From Eutreptiella sp. 'Long Island Sound 2002' (Eukaryota; Euglenozoa; Euglenophyceae; Eutreptiales; Eutreptiaceae), in the NCBI GenBank assembly GCA_964036045.1, contig OZ038378.1:148223596-148287595 (forward strand): a DNA stretch of 64,000 nt. The letters run 5' to 3'. The translations under genes and the position numbers were made by a program. This document shows, one piece after another, positions 35,953 to 49,687 of the stretch. Every line of letters begins with the position of its first letter. Position 1 is the stretch's first letter. The notes beneath the pieces are model-generated. The model was not told the origin of the DNA. It did not search any database and worked only from the letters and a program-made list of their open reading frames with translations.

Positions 35953-38900
35953 GGAAATTCTCGGATAATTCTCGGAAAATTCTCAGAAAATTCTCGGAAA
36001 ATTCTCGGAAAATTCTCAGGAAATTCTCGGAAAATTCTCGGAAAATTCTCGGAAAATTCTCGGAAAATTCTCGGAAAATTCTCGGAAAATTCTCGGAAAA
36101 TTCTCAGAAAATTCTCGGAAAATTTCCGGAAAATTCTCGGAAAATTCTCGGAAAATTCTCGGAAAATTCTCGGAAAATTCTCGGAAAATTCCCGGAATAT
36201 TCTCGGAAAATTCTCGGAAAATTCTCGGAAAATTCTCGGAAAATTCTCGGAAAATTCTCGGAAAATTCTCGGAAAATTCTCGGAAAATTCTCGGAAAATT
36301 CTCGGAAAATTCTCGGAAAATTCTCGGAAAATTCTCGGAAAATTCTCGGAAAATTCTCGGAAAATTGACGGAAAATTCTCGGAAAATTCTCGGAAAATTC
36401 TCGGAAAATTCTCGGAAAATTGACGGAAAATTCTCGGAAAATTCTCGGAAAATTCTCGGAAAATTCTCGGAAAATTCTCGGAAAATTCTCGGAAAATTCT
36501 CGCAAAATTCTCGCAAAATTCTCGGAAAATTCTCGGAAAATTCTCGGAAAATTCTCGGAAAGTTCTCGGAAAATTCTCGGAAAATTCTCGGAAAATTCTC
36601 GGAAAATTCTCGGAAAATTCTCGGAAAATTCCCGGAAAATTCTCGGAAAATTCTCGGAAAATTCTCGGAAAATTCTCGGAAAATTCTCGGAAAATTCTCG
36701 GAAAATTCTCGGAAAATTCTCGGAAAATTCTCGGAAAATTCTCGGAAAATTCTCGGAAAATTCTCGGAAAAATCTCGGAAAATTCTCGGAAAATTCTCGG
36801 AAAATTCTCGGAAAATTCTCGGAAAATTGACGGAAAATTCTCGGAAAATTCTCGGAAAATTCTCGGAAAATTCTCGGAAAATTCTCGGAAAATTCTCGGA
36901 AAATTCTCGGAAAATTCTCAGAAAATTCTCGGAAAATTCTCGGAAAATTCTCGGAAAATTCTCGGAAAATTCTCAGAAAATTCTCGGAAAATTCTCGGAA
37001 AATTCTCGGAAAATTCTCGGAAAATTCTCGGAAAATTCTCGGAAAATTCTCGGAAAATTCTCGGAAAATTGTCGGAAAATTCTCGGAAAATTCTCGGAAA
37101 ATTCTCGGAAAATTCTCGGCAAATTCTCGGAAAATTCTCGGAAAATTCTCGGAAAATTCTCAGAAAATTCTCGGAAATTCTCGGATAATTCACGGAAAAT
37201 TTTCAGAAAATTCTCGGAAAATTCTCGGAAAATTCTCAGAAAATTCTCGGAAAATTCTCGGAAAATTCTCCGAAAATTCTCGGAAAATTCTCGGAAAATT
37301 CTCGGAAAATTCTCGGAAAATTCTCGGAAAATTCTCGGAAAATTCTCGGAAAATTCTCGGAAAATTCTCGGAAAATTCTCGGAATATTCTCATAAAATTC
37401 TCGGAAAATTCCCGGAAAATTCTCGGAAAATTCTCGGAAAATTCTCGGAAAATTCTCGGAAAATTCTCGGAAAATTCTCGGAAAATTCTCGGAAAATTCT
37501 CGGAAAATTCTCGGAAAATTCTCGGAAAATTCTCAGAAAAATGACGGAAAATTCTCGGAAAATTCTCGGAAAATTCTCGGAAAATTCTCGGAAAATTCTC
37601 GGAAAATTCTCGGCAAATTCTCGGAAAATTCTCGGAAAATTCTCGGAAAATTCTCGGAAAATTCTCGGAAAAATCTCGGAAAATTCTCGGAAAATTCTCG
37701 GAAAATTGTCAGAAAATTCTCGGAAAATTCTCGGAAAATTCTCGGAAAATTCTCAGAAAATTCTCGGAAAATTCTCGGAAAATTCTCGGAAAATTCTCGG
37801 AAAATTCTCAGAAAATTCTCGGAAAATTCTCGGAAAATTCTCGGAAAATTCTCGGAAAATTCTCAGAAATTCTCAGATAATTCTGGGAAAATTCCCGGAA
37901 AATTCTCGGAAAATTCTCGGAAAATTCTTGGAAAATTCTCGGAAAATTCTCGGAAAATTCTCGGAAAATTCTCGGAAAATTCTCGGAAAATTCTCGGAAA
38001 ATTCTCGGAAAATTCTCGGAAAATTCTCGGAAAATTGACGGAAAATTCTCGGAAAATTCTCGGAAAATTCTCGGAAAATTCTCAGAAAATTCTCGGAGAA
38101 TTCTCGGAAAAATCTCGGAAAATTCTCGGAAAATTCTCGGAAAATTCTCGGAAAATTCTCGGAATATTCTCGGAAAATTCTCGGAAAATTCTCAGAAAAT
38201 TCTCGGAAAATTCTCGGAAAATTCTCGGAAAATTCTCGGAAAATTCTCGGAAAATTCTCGGAAAATTCTCGGAAAATTCTCAGAAAATTCTCAGAAAATT
38301 CTCGGAAAATTCTCGGAAAATTCTCGGAAAATTCTCGGAAAATTGACGGAAAATTCTCGGAAAATTCTCGGAAAATTCTCGGAGAATTCTCGGAAAATTC
38401 TCGGAAAATTCTCGGAAAATTCCCGGAAAATTCTCGGAAAATTCTCGGAAAATTCTCGGAAAATTCTCGGAAAATTCTCGGAAAGTTCTCGGAAAATTCT
38501 CGGAAAATTCTCGGAAAATTCTCGGAAAATTCTCGGAAAATTCTCGAAAAATTCTCGGAAAATTCTCGGAAAATTCTCGGAAAATTCTCGGAAAATTCTC
38601 GGAAAATTCTCGGAAAATTCTCGGAAAATTCTCGGAAAATTCTCGGAAAATTCTCGGAAAATTCTCGGAAAATTCTCGGAAAATTCTCGGAAAATTCTCG
38701 GAAAATTCTCGGAAAATTCTCAGAAAAATCTCGGAAAATTCTCGGAAAATTCTCGGAAAATTCCCGGAAAATTCTCGGAAAATTCTCGGAAAATTCTCGG
38801 AAAATTCTCGGAAAATTCTCGGAAAATTCTCGGAAAATTCTCGGAAAATTCTCGGAAAAATCTCGGAAAATTCTCGGAAAATTCTCGGAAAATTCTCGGA

Positions 38901-40189
38901 AAATTCTCGGAAAATTCTCGGAAAATTGACGGAAAATTCTCGGAAAATTCTCGGAAAATTCTCGGAAAATTCTCGGAAAATTCTCGGAAAATTCTCGGAA
39001 AATTCCCGGAAAATACTCGCAAAATTCTCGGAAAATTCTCGGAAAATTCTCGGAAAATTCTCGGAAAGTTCTCGGAAAATTCTCGGAAAATTCTCGGAAA
39101 ATTCTCGGAAAATTCTCGGAAAATTCTCGGAAAATTCCCGGAAAATTCTCGGAAAATTCTCGGAAAATTCTCGGAAAATTCTCGGAAAATTCTCGGAAAA
39201 TTCTGGGAAAATTCTCGGAAAATTCTCGGAAAATTCTCGGAAAAATCTCGGAAAATTCTCGGAAAATTCTCGGAAAATTCTCGGAAAATTCTCGGAAAAT
39301 TGACGGAAAATTCTCGGAAAATTCTCGGAAAATTCCCGGAAAATTCTCGGAAAATTCTCGGAAAATTCTCGGAAAATTCTCGGAAAATGCTCAGAAAATT
39401 CTCGGAAAATTCTCGGAAAATTCTCGGAAAATTGACGGAAAATTCTCGGAAAATTCTCGGAAAATTCTCGGAAAATTCTCGGAAAATTCTCGGAAAATTC
39501 TCGGAAAATTCTCGGAAAATTCTCAGAAAATTCTCGGAAAATTCTCGGAAAATTCTCGGAAAATTCTGGGAAAATTCTCGGAAAATTCTCGGCAAATTCT
39601 CGGAAAATTCTCGGAAAATTCTCGGAAAATTCTCAGAAAATTCTCGGAAATTCTCGGATAATTCTCGGAAAATTCTCAGAAAATTCTCGGAAAATTCTCC
39701 GAAAATTCTCAGAAAATTCTCGGAAAATTCTCGGAAAATTCTCCGAAAATTCTCGGAAAATTCTCGGAAAATTCTCGGAAAATTCTCGGAAAATTCTCGG
39801 AAAATTCTCGGAAAATTCTCGGAAAATTCTCGGAAAATTCTCATAAAATTCTCGGAAAATTCCCGGAAAATTCTCGGAAAATTCTCGGAAAATTCTCGGA
39901 AAATGCTCGGAAAATTCTCGGAAAATTCTCGGAAAATTCTCGGAAAATTCTCGGAAAATTCTCGGAAAATTCTCGGAAAATTCTCGGAAAATTCTCGGAA
40001 AATTCTCGGAAAATTCTCGGAAAATTCTCGGAAAATTCTCGGAAAATTCTCGGAAAATTCTCGGAAAATTCTCGGAAAATTCTCGGAAAATTCTCGGAAA
40101 ATTCTCGGAAAATTCTCGGAAAATTCTCGGAAAAATCTCGGAAAATTCTCGGAAAATTCTCGGAAAATTCTCGGAAAATTCTCGGAAAA
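35953..40189. repeat. 6.16-kb tandem duplication, copy 2 (shortened)
   Basis: Follows copy 1 with the same landmark order. From 38926 on, the partner offset drops to 4517 (D 34409 and 38926; AAAATACTC 34493 and 39010). It then falls to 4473 after a 44-bp loss (D 34827 and 39300; AAAATGCTC 34911 and 39384; D 34959 and 39432; slip 35173 and 39646) and to 4440 after a 33-bp loss (C near 35399 and 39839). The drop from 6156 to 4517 is 149 whole monomers. All changes are whole monomers. The right end is set at D 40190 by convenience. Confidence 0.8.
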
Positions 40190-41189
40190 TTGACGGAAAA
40201 TTCTCGGAAAATTCTCAGAAAATTCTCGGAAAATTCTCGGAAAATTCTCGGAAAATTCTCGGAAAATTCTCGGAAAATTCTCAGAAAATTCTCGGAAAAT
40301 TCTCGGAAAATTCTCGGAAAATTCTCGGAAAATTCTCGGAAAATTCTCGGAAAATTCTCGGAAAATTCTCGGAAAATTCTCGGAAAATTCTCAGAAAATT
40401 CTCGGAAAATTCTCGGAAAATTCTCGGAAAATTCTCGGAAAATTCTCGGAAAATTCTCGGCAAATTCTCGGAAAATTCTCGGAAAATTCTCGGAAAATTC
40501 TCAGAAAATTCTCGGAAATTCTCGGATAATTCTCGGAAAATTCTCAGAAAATTCTCGGAAAATTCTCGGAAAATTCTCAGAAAATTCTCGGAAAATTCTC
40601 GGAAAATTCTCCGAAAATTCTCGGAAAATTCTCGGAAAATTCTCGGAAAATTCTCGGAAAATTCTCGGAAAATTCCCGGAAAATTCTCGGAAAATTATCG
40701 GAAAATTCTCGGAAAATTCTCGGAAAATTCTCGGAAAATTCTCAAAAAATTCTCGGAAAATTCTCGGAAAATTCTCGGAAAATTCTCGGAAAATTCTCGG
40801 AAAATTCTCGGAAAATTCTCGGAAAATTCTCGGAAAATTCTCGGAAAATTCTCATAAAATTCTCGGAAAATTCCCGGAAAATTCTCGGAAAATTCTCGGA
40901 AAATTCTCGGAAAATTCTCGGAAAATTCTCGGAAAATTCTCGGAAAATTCTCGGAAAATTCTCGGAAAATTCTCGGAAAATTCTCGGAAAATTCTCGGAA
41001 AATTCTCGGAAAATTCTCGGAAAATTCTCGGAAAATTCTCGGAAAATTCTCGGAAAATTCTCGGAAAATTCTCGGAAAATTCTCGGAAAATTCTCGGAAA
41101 ATTCTCGGAAAATTCTCGGAAAATTCTCGGAAAAATCTCGGAAAATTCTCGGAAAATTCTCGGAAAATTCTCGGAAAATTCTCGGAAAA
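40190..41189. repeat. Right-family higher-order repeat, 1.0-kb copy
   Basis: From D at 40190 to the composite D at 41190 is 1000 bp, 91 monomers minus one base for the single slip at 40514. It has the CAGAAAATTC pattern, GGCAAATTC, slip, TCCGAAAATTC, GGAAAATTATC, CAAAAAATTC and C landmarks of the following copies. It lacks their GGAATATTC and TTCGCGG monomers and the second slip, so it is a shorter relative at the array edge. Confidence 0.75.
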
Positions 41190-44100
41190 TTGACGGAAAA
41201 TTCTCGGAAAATTCTCAGAAAATTCTCGGAAAATTCTCGGAAAATTCTCGGAATATTCTCGGAAAATTCTCGGAAAATTCTCAGAAAATTCTCGGAAAAT
41301 TCTCGGAAAATTCTCGGAAAATTCTCGGAAAATTCTCGGAAAATTCGCGGAAAATTCTCGGAAAATTCTCGGAAAATTCTCGGAAAATTCTCAGAAAATT
41401 CTCGGAAAATTCTCGGAAAATTCTCGGCAAATTCTCGGAAAATTCTCGGAAAATTCTCGGAAAATTCTCAGAAAATTCTCGGAAATTCTCGGATAATTCT
41501 CGGAAAATTCTCAGAAAATTCTCGGAAAATTCTCGGAAAATTCTCAGAAAATTCTCGGAAAATTCTCGGAAAATTCTCCGAAAATTCTCGGAAAATTCTC
41601 GGAAAATTCTCGGAAAATTCTCGGAAAATTCTCGGAAAATTCTCGGAAAATTCTCGGAAAATTATCGGAAAATTCTCGGAAAATTCTCGGAAAATTCTCG
41701 GAAAATTCTCATAAAATTCTCGGAAAATTCCCGGAAAATTCTCGGAAAATTCTCGGAAAATTCTGGGAAAATTCTCGGAAAATTCTCGGAAAATTCTCGG
41801 AAAATTCTCGGAAAATTCTCGGAAAATTCTCGGAAAATTCTCGGAAAATTCTCGGAAAATTGACGGAAAATTCTCGGAAAATTCTCGGAAAATTCTCGGA
41901 AAATTCTCGGAAAATTCTCGGAAAATTCTCAGAAAATTCTCGGAAAATTCTCGGAAAATTCTCGGAAAATTCTCGGAAAATTCTCGGAAAATTCTCGGAA
42001 AATTCTCGGAAAATTCTCGGAAAATTCTCGGAAAATTCTCAGAAAATTCTCGGAAAATTCTCGGAAAATTCTCGGAAAATTCTCGGAAAATTCTCGGAAA
42101 ATTCTCGGCAAATTCTCGGAAAATTCTCGGAAAATTCTCGGAAAATTCTCAGAAAATTCTCGGAAATTCTCGGATAATTCTCGGAAAATTCTCAGAAAAT
42201 TCTCGGAAAATTCTCGGAAAATTCTCAGAAAATTCTCGGAAAATTCTCGGAAAATTCTCCGAAAATTCTCGGAAAATTCTCGGAAAATTCTCGGAAAATT
42301 CTCGGAAAATTCTCGGAAAATTCTCGGAAAATTCTCGGAAAATTATCGGAAAATTCTCGGAAAATTCTCGGAAAATTCTCGGAAAATTCTCAAAAAATTC
42401 TCGGAAAATTCTCGGAAAATTCTCGGAAAATTCTCGGAAAATTCTCGGAAAATTCTCGGAAAATTCTCGGAAAATTCTCGGAAAATTCTCGGAAAATTCT
42501 CATAAAATTCTCGGAAAATTCCCGGAAAATTCTCGGAAAATTCTCGGAAAATTCTCGGAAAATTCTCGGAAAATTCTCGGAAAATTCTCGGAAAATTCTC
42601 GGAAAATTCTCGGAAAATTCTCGGAAAATTCTCGGAAAATTCTCGGAAAATTCTCGGAAAATTCTCGGAAAATTCTCGGAAAATTCTCGGAAAATTCTCG
42701 GAAAATTCTCGGAAAATTCTCGGAAAATTCTCGGAAAATTCTCGGAAAATTCTCGGAAAATTCTCGGAAAATTCTCGGAAAAATCTCGGAAAATTCTCGG
42801 AAAATTCTCGGAAAATTCTCGGAAAATTCTCGGAAAATTGACGGAAAATTCTCGGAAAATTCTCAGAAAATTCTCGGAAAATTCTCGGAAAATTCTCGGA
42901 ATATTCTCGGAAAATTCTCGGAAAATTCTCAGAAAATTCTCGGAAAATTCTCGGAAAATTCTCGGAAAATTCTCGGAAAATTCTCGGAAAATTCGCGGAA
43001 AATTCTCGGAAAATTCTCGGAAAATTCTCGGAAAATTCTCAGAAAATTCTCGGAAAATTCTCGGAAAATTCTCGGAAAATTCTCGGAAAATTCTCGGAAA
43101 ATTCTCGGCAAATTCTCGGAAAATTCTCGGAAAATTCTCGGAAAATTCTCAGAAAATTCTCGGAAATTCTCGGATAATTCTCGGAAAATTCTCAGAAAAT
43201 TCTCGGAAAATTCTCGGAAAATTCTCAGAAAATTCTCGGAAAATTCTCGGAAAATTCTCCGAAAATTCTCGGAAAATTCTCGGAAAATTCTCGGAAAATT
43301 CTCGGAAAATTCTCGGAAAATTCTCGGAAAATTCTCGGAAAATTATCGGAAAATTCTCGGAAAATTCTCGGAAAATTCTCGGAAAATTCTCATAAAATTC
43401 TCGGAAAATTCCCGGAAAATTCTCGGAAAATTCTCGGAAAATTCTCGGAAAATTCTCGGAAAATTCTCGGAAAATTCTCGGAAAATTCTCGGAAAATTCT
43501 CGGAAAATTCTCGGAAAATTCTCGGAAAATTCTCGGAAAATTCTCGGAAAATTGACGGAAAATTCTCGGAAAATTCTCGGAAAATTCTCGGAAAATTCTC
43601 GGAAAATTCTCGGAAATTCTCGGATAATTCTCGGAAAATTCTCAGAAAATTCTCGGAAAATTCTCGGAAAATTCTCAGAAAATTCTCGGAAAATTCTCGG
43701 AAAATTCTCCGAAAATTCTCGGAAAATTCTCGGAACATTCTCGGAAAATTCTCGGAAAATTCTCGGAAAATTCTCGGAAAATTCTCGGAAAATTATCGGA
43801 AAATTCTCGGAAAATTCTCGGAAAATTCTCGGAAAATTCTCAAAAAATTCTCGGAAAATTCTCGGAAAATTCTCGGAAAATTCTCGGAAAATTCTCGGAA
43901 AATTCTCGGAAAATTCTCGGAAAATTCTCGGAAAATTCTCATAAAATTCTCGGAAAATTCCCGGAAAATTCTCGGAAAATTCTCGGAAAATTCTCGGAAA
44001 ATTCTCGGAAAATTCTCGTAAAATTCTCGGAAAATTCTCGGAAAATTCTCGGAAAATTCTCGGAAAATTCTCGGAAAATTCTCGGAAAATTCTCGGAAAA

Positions 44101-47100
44101 TTCTCGGAAAATTCTCGGAAAATTCTCGGAAAATTCTCGGAAAATTCTCGGAAAATTCTCGGAAAATTCTCGGAAAATTCTCGGAAAATTCTCGGAAAAT
44201 TCTCGGAAAATTCTCGGAAAAATCTCGGAAAATTCTCGGAAAATTCTCGGAAAATTCTCGGAAAATTCTCGGAAAATTGACGGAAAATTCTCGGAAAATT
44301 CTCAGAAAATTCTCGGAAAATTCTCGGAAAATTCTCGGAATATTCTCGGAAAATTCTCGGAAAATTCTCAGAAAATTCTCGGAAAATTCTCGGAAAATTC
44401 TCGGAAAATTCTCGGAAAATTCTCGGAAAATTCGCGGAAAATTCTCGGAAAATTCTCGGAAAATTCTCGGAAAATTCTCAGAAAATTCTCGGAAAATTCT
44501 CGGAAAATTCTCGGCAAATTCTCGGAAAATTCTCGGAAAATTCTCGGAAAATTCTCAGAAAATTCTCGGAAATTCTCGGATAATTCTCGGAAAATTCTCA
44601 GAAAATTCTCGGAAAATTCTCGGAAAATTCTCAGAAAATTCTCGGAAAATTCTCGGAAAATTCTCCGAAAATTCTCGGAAAATTCTCGGAAAATTCTCGG
44701 AAAATTCTCGGAAAATTCTCGGAAAATTCTCGGAAAATTCTCGGAAAATTATCGGAAAATTCTCGGAAAATTCTCGGAAAATTCTCGGAAAATTCTCATA
44801 AAATTCTCGGAAAATTCCCGGAAAATTCTCGGAAAATTCTCGGAAAATTCTCGGAAAATTCTCGGAAAATTCTCGGAAAATTCTCGGAAAATTCTCGGAA
44901 AATTCTCGGAAAATTCTCGGAAAATTCTCGGAAAATTCTCGGAAAATTCTCGGAAAATTGACGGAAAATTCTCGGAAAATTCTCGGAAAATTCTCGGAAA
45001 ATTCTCGGAAAATTCTCGGAAAATTCTCGGAAAATTCTCGGAAAATTCTCGGAAAATTCTCGGAAAATTGACGGAAAATTCTCGGAAAATTCTCGGAAAA
45101 TTCTCGGAAAATTCTCGGAAAATTCTCGGAAATTCTCGGATAATTCTCGGAAAATTCTCAGAAAATTCTCGGAAAATTCTCGGAAAATTCTCAGAAAATT
45201 CTCGGAAAATTCTCGGAAAATTCTCCGAAAATTCTCGGAAAATTCTCGGAAAATTCTCGGAAAATTCTCGGAAAATTCTCGGAAAATTCTCGGAAAATTC
45301 TCGGAAAATTATCGGAAAATTCTCGGAAAATTCTCGGAAAATTCTCGGAAAATTCTCAAAAAATTCTCGGAAAATTCTCGGAAAATTCTCGGAAAATTCT
45401 CGGAAAATTCTCGGAAAATTCTCGGAAAATTCTCGGAAAATTCTCGGAAAATTCTCGGAAAATTCTCATAAAATTCTCGGAAAATTCCCGGAAAATTCTC
45501 GGAAAATTCTCGGAAAATTCTCGGAAAATTCTCGGAAAATTCTCGGAAAATTCTCGGAAAATTCTCGGAAAATTCTCGGAAAATTCTCGGAAAATTCTCG
45601 GAAAATTCTCGGAAAATTCTCGGAAAATTCTCGGAAAATTCTCGGAAAATTCTCGGAAAATTCTCGGAAAATTCTCGGAAAATTCTCGGAAAATTCTCGG
45701 AAAATTCTCGGAAAATTCTCGGAAAATTCTCGGAAAATTCTCTGAAAAATCTCGGAAAATTCTCGGAAAATTCTCGGAAAATTCTCGGAAAATTCTCGGA
45801 AAATTGACGGAAAATTCTTGGAAAATTCTCAGAAAATTCTCGGAAAATTCTCGGAAAATTCTCGGAATATTCTCGGAAAATTCTCGGAAAATTCTCAGAA
45901 AATTCTCGGAAAATTCTCGGAAAATTCTCGGAAAATTCTCGGAAAATTCTCGGAAAATTCGCGGAAAATTCTCGGAAAATTCTCGGAAAATTCTCGGAAA
46001 ATTCTCAGAAAATTCTCGGAAAATTCTCGGAAAATTCTCGGCAAATTCTCGGAAAATTCTCGGAAAATTCTCGGAAAATTCTCAGAAAATTCTCGGAAAT
46101 TCTCGGATAATTCTCGGAAAATTCTCAGAAAATTCTCGGAAAATTCTCGGAAAATTCTCAGAAAATTCTCGGAAAATTCTCGGAAAATTCTCCGAAAATT
46201 CTCGGAAAATTCTCGGAAAATTCTCGGAAAATTCTCGGAAAATTCTCGGAAAATTCTCGGAAAATTCTCGGAAAATTCTCGGAAAATTATCGGAAAATTC
46301 TCGGAAAATTCTCGGAAAATTCTCATAAAATTCTCGGAAAATTCCCGGAAAATTCTCGGAAAATTCTCGGAAAATTCTCGGAAAATTCTCGGAAAATTCT
46401 CGGAAAATTCTCGGAAAATTCTCGGAAAATTCTCGGAAAATTCTCGGAAAATTCTCGGAAAATTCTCGGAAAATTCTCGGAAAATTGACGGAAAATTCTC
46501 GGAAAATTCTCGGAAAATTCTCGGAAAATTCTCGGAAAATTCTCGGAAAATTCTCGGAAAATTCTCAGAAAATTCTCGGAAAATTCTCGGAAAATTCTCG
46601 GAAAATTCTCGGAAAATTCTCGGAAAATTCTCGGAAAATTCTCGGAAAATTCTCGGAAAATTCTCGGAAAATTCTCAGAAAATTCTCGGAAAATTCTCGG
46701 AAAATTCTCGGAAAATTCTCGGAAAATTCTCGGAAAATTCTCGGCAAATTCTCGGAAAATTCTCGGAAAATTCTCGGAAAATTCTCAGAAAATTCTCGGA
46801 AATTCTCGGATAATTCTCGGAAAATTCTCAGAAAATTCTCGGAAAATTCTCGGAAAATTCTCAGAAAATTCTCGGAAAATTCTCGGAAAATTCTCCGAAA
46901 ATTCTCGGAAAATTCTCGGAAAATTCTCGGAAAATTCTCGGAAAATTCTCGGAAAATTCTCGGAAAATTCTCGGAAAATTATCGGAAAATTCTCGGAAAA
47001 TTCTCGGAAAATTCTCGGAAAATTCTCAAAAAATTCTCGGAAAATTCTCGGAAAATTCTCGGAAAATTCTCGGAAAATTCTCGGAAAATTCTCGGAAAAT

Positions 47101-48209
47101 TCTCGGAAAATTCTCGGAAAATTCTCGGAAAATTCTCATAAAATTCTCGGAAAATTCCCGGAAAATTCTCGGAAAATTCTCGGAAAATTCTCGGAAAATT
47201 CTCGGAAAATTCTCGGAAAATTCTCGGAAAATTCTCGGAAAATTCTCGGAAAATTCTCGGAAAATTCTCGGAAAATTCTCGGAAAATTCTCGGAAAATTC
47301 TCGGAAAATTCTCGGAAAATTCTCGGAAAATTCTCGGAAAATTCTCGGAAAATTCTCGGAAAATTCTCGGAAAATTCTCGGAAAATTCTCGGAAAATTCT
47401 CGGAAAATTCTCGGAAAATTCTCGGAAAATTCTCGGAAAAATCTCGGAAAATTCTCGGAAAATTCTCGGAAAATTCTCGGAAAATTCTCGGAAAATTGAC
47501 GGAAAATTCTCGGAAAATTCTCAGAAAATTCTCGGAAAATTCTCGGAAAATTCTCGGAATATTCTCGGAAAATTCTCGGAAAATTCTCAGAAAATTCTCG
47601 GAAAATTCTCGGAAAATTCTCGGAAAATTCTCGGAAAATTCTCGGAAAATTCGCGGAAAATTCTCGGAAAATTCTCGGAAAATTCTCGGAAAATTCTCAG
47701 AAAATTCTCGGAAAATTCTCGGAAAATTCTCGGAAAATTCTCGGAAAATTCTCGGAAAATTCTCGGCAAATTCTCGGAAAATTCTCGGAAAATTCTCGGA
47801 AAATTCTCAGAAAATTCTCGGAAATTCTCGGATAATTCTCGGAAAATTCTCAGAAAATTCTCGGAAAATTCTCGGAAAATTCTCAGAAAATTCTCGGAAA
47901 ATTCTCGGAAAATTCTCCGAAAATTCTCGGAAAATTCTCGGAAAATTCTCGGAAAATTCTCGGAAAATTCTCGGAAAATTCTCGGAAAATTCTCGGAAAA
48001 TTATCGGAAAATTCTCGGAAAATTCTCGGAAAATTCTCGGAAAATTCTCATAAAATTCTCGGAAAATTCCCGGAAAATTCTCGGAAAATTCTCGGAAAAT
48101 TCTCGGAAAATGCTCGGAAAATTCTCGGAAAATTCTCGGAAAATTCTCGGAAAATTCTCGGAAAATTCTCGGAAAATTCTCGGAAAATTCTCGGAAAATT
48201 CTCGGAAAA
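41190..48209. repeat. Right-family 1.4-1.7 kb higher-order repeat, four copies plus a partial
   Basis: Copies start at D 41190, 42838, 44277, 45804 and 47496, giving 1648, 1439, 1527 and 1692 bp and an incomplete fifth. Each full copy holds exactly two S1 slips (41481 and 42162; 43162 and 43612; 44568 and 45128; 46095 and 46798), and each length is a multiple of 11 minus two. The opening order is D, CAGAAAATTC, GGAATATTC, CAGAAAATTC, TTCGCGG, CAGAAAATTC, GGCAAATTC, slip, TCCGAAAATTC, GGAAAATTATC, C, CCCGG. Size differences are whole monomers, and the second-half interval varies most (450-703 bp). The fifth copy runs into different material after D at 48210. Confidence 0.88.
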
Positions 48210-49687
48210 TTGACGGAAAATTCTCGGAAAATTCTCGGAAAATTCTCGGAAAATTCTCGGAAAATTCTCGGAAAATTCTCGGCAAATTCTCGGAAAATTC
48301 TCGGAAAATTCTCAGAAAAATTCTCGGAAAATTCTCGGAAAAATCTCGGAAAATTCTCGGAAAATTCTCGGAAAATTCTCAGAAAGTTCTCGGAAAATTC
48401 TCGGAAAATTCTCGGAAAATTCTCAGAAAATTCTCGGAAAATTCTCGGAAAATTCTCGGAAAATTCTCGGAAAATTCTCAGAAAATTCTCGGAAAATTCT
48501 CAGAAAATTCTCGGAAAATTCTCGGAAAATTCTCAGAAATTCTCAGATAATTCTGGGAAAATTCCCGGAAAATTCTCGGAAAATTCTCGGAAAATTCTTG
48601 GAAAATTCTCGGAAAATTCTCGGAAAATTCTCGGAAAATTCTCGGAAAATTCTCGGAAAATTCTCGGAAAATTCTCGGAAAATTCTCGGAAAATTGACGG
48701 AAAATTCTCGGAAAATTCTCGGAAAATTCTCGGAAAATTCTCAGAAAATTCTCGGAGAATTCTCGGAAAAATCTCGGAAAATTCTCGGAAAATTCTCGGA
48801 AAATTCTCGGAAAATTCTCGGATAATTCTCGGAAAATTCTCGGAAAATTCTCAGAAAATTTCCGGAAAATTCTCGGAAAATTCTCGGAAAATTCTCGGAA
48901 AATTCTCGGAAAATTCTCGGAAAATTCTCGGAAAATTCTCAGAAAATTCTCAGAAAATTCTCGGAAAATTCTCGGAAAATTCTCGGAAAATTCTCGGAAA
49001 ATTGACGGAAAATTCTCGGAAAATTCTCGGAAAATTCTCGGAGAATTCTCGGAAAATTCTCGGAAAATTCTCGGAAAATTCCCGGAAAATTCTCGGAAAA
49101 TTCTCGGAAAATTCTCGGAAAATTCTCGGAAAATTCTCGGAAAGTTCTCGGAAAATTCTCGGAAAATTCTCGGAAAATTCTCGGAAAATTCTCGGAAAAT
49201 TCTCGGAAAATTCTCGGAAAATTCTCGGAAAATTCTCGGAAATCTCTCGGAAAATTCTCGGAAAATTCTCGGAAAATTCTCGGAAAATTCTCGGAAAATT
49301 CTCGGAAAATTCTCGGAAAATTCTCGGAAAATTCTCGGAAAATTCTCGGAAAATTCTCGGAAAATTCTCGGAAAAATCTCGGAAAATTCTCGGAAAATTC
49401 TCGGAAAATTCCCGGAAAATTCTCGGAAAATTCTCGGAAAATTCTCAGAAAATTCTCGGAAAAATCTCGGGAAATTCTCGGAAATTTTTGGAAAATTCTC
49501 AGAAAATTCTCGGAAAATTCTCGGAAAATTCTCGGATAATTCTCGGAAAATTCTCGGAAAATTCTCGGAAAATTCTCGGAAAATTCTCGGAAAATTCTCA
49601 GAAAATTCTCGGAAAATTCTCGGAAAATTCTCGGAAAATTCTCGGAAAATTCTCGGAAAATTCTCGGAAAATTCTCAGAAAATTCTC
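48210..49687. repeat. S2/E-bearing segment, relative of 37.6-39 kb
   Basis: After D at 48210 a 12-bp monomer (near 48309) restores the register lost at the slip 47820. S2 at 48535 lies exactly 10670 bp (970 monomers) from S2 at 37865. D at about 48694 and an E monomer follow, then D near 49001 with E three monomers later, the order seen at 38035 and 38343. A 10-bp monomer containing five T lies near 49480. S2 to the next S1 (48535 to 49688) is 105x11-2, matching two slips. Confidence 0.75.
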
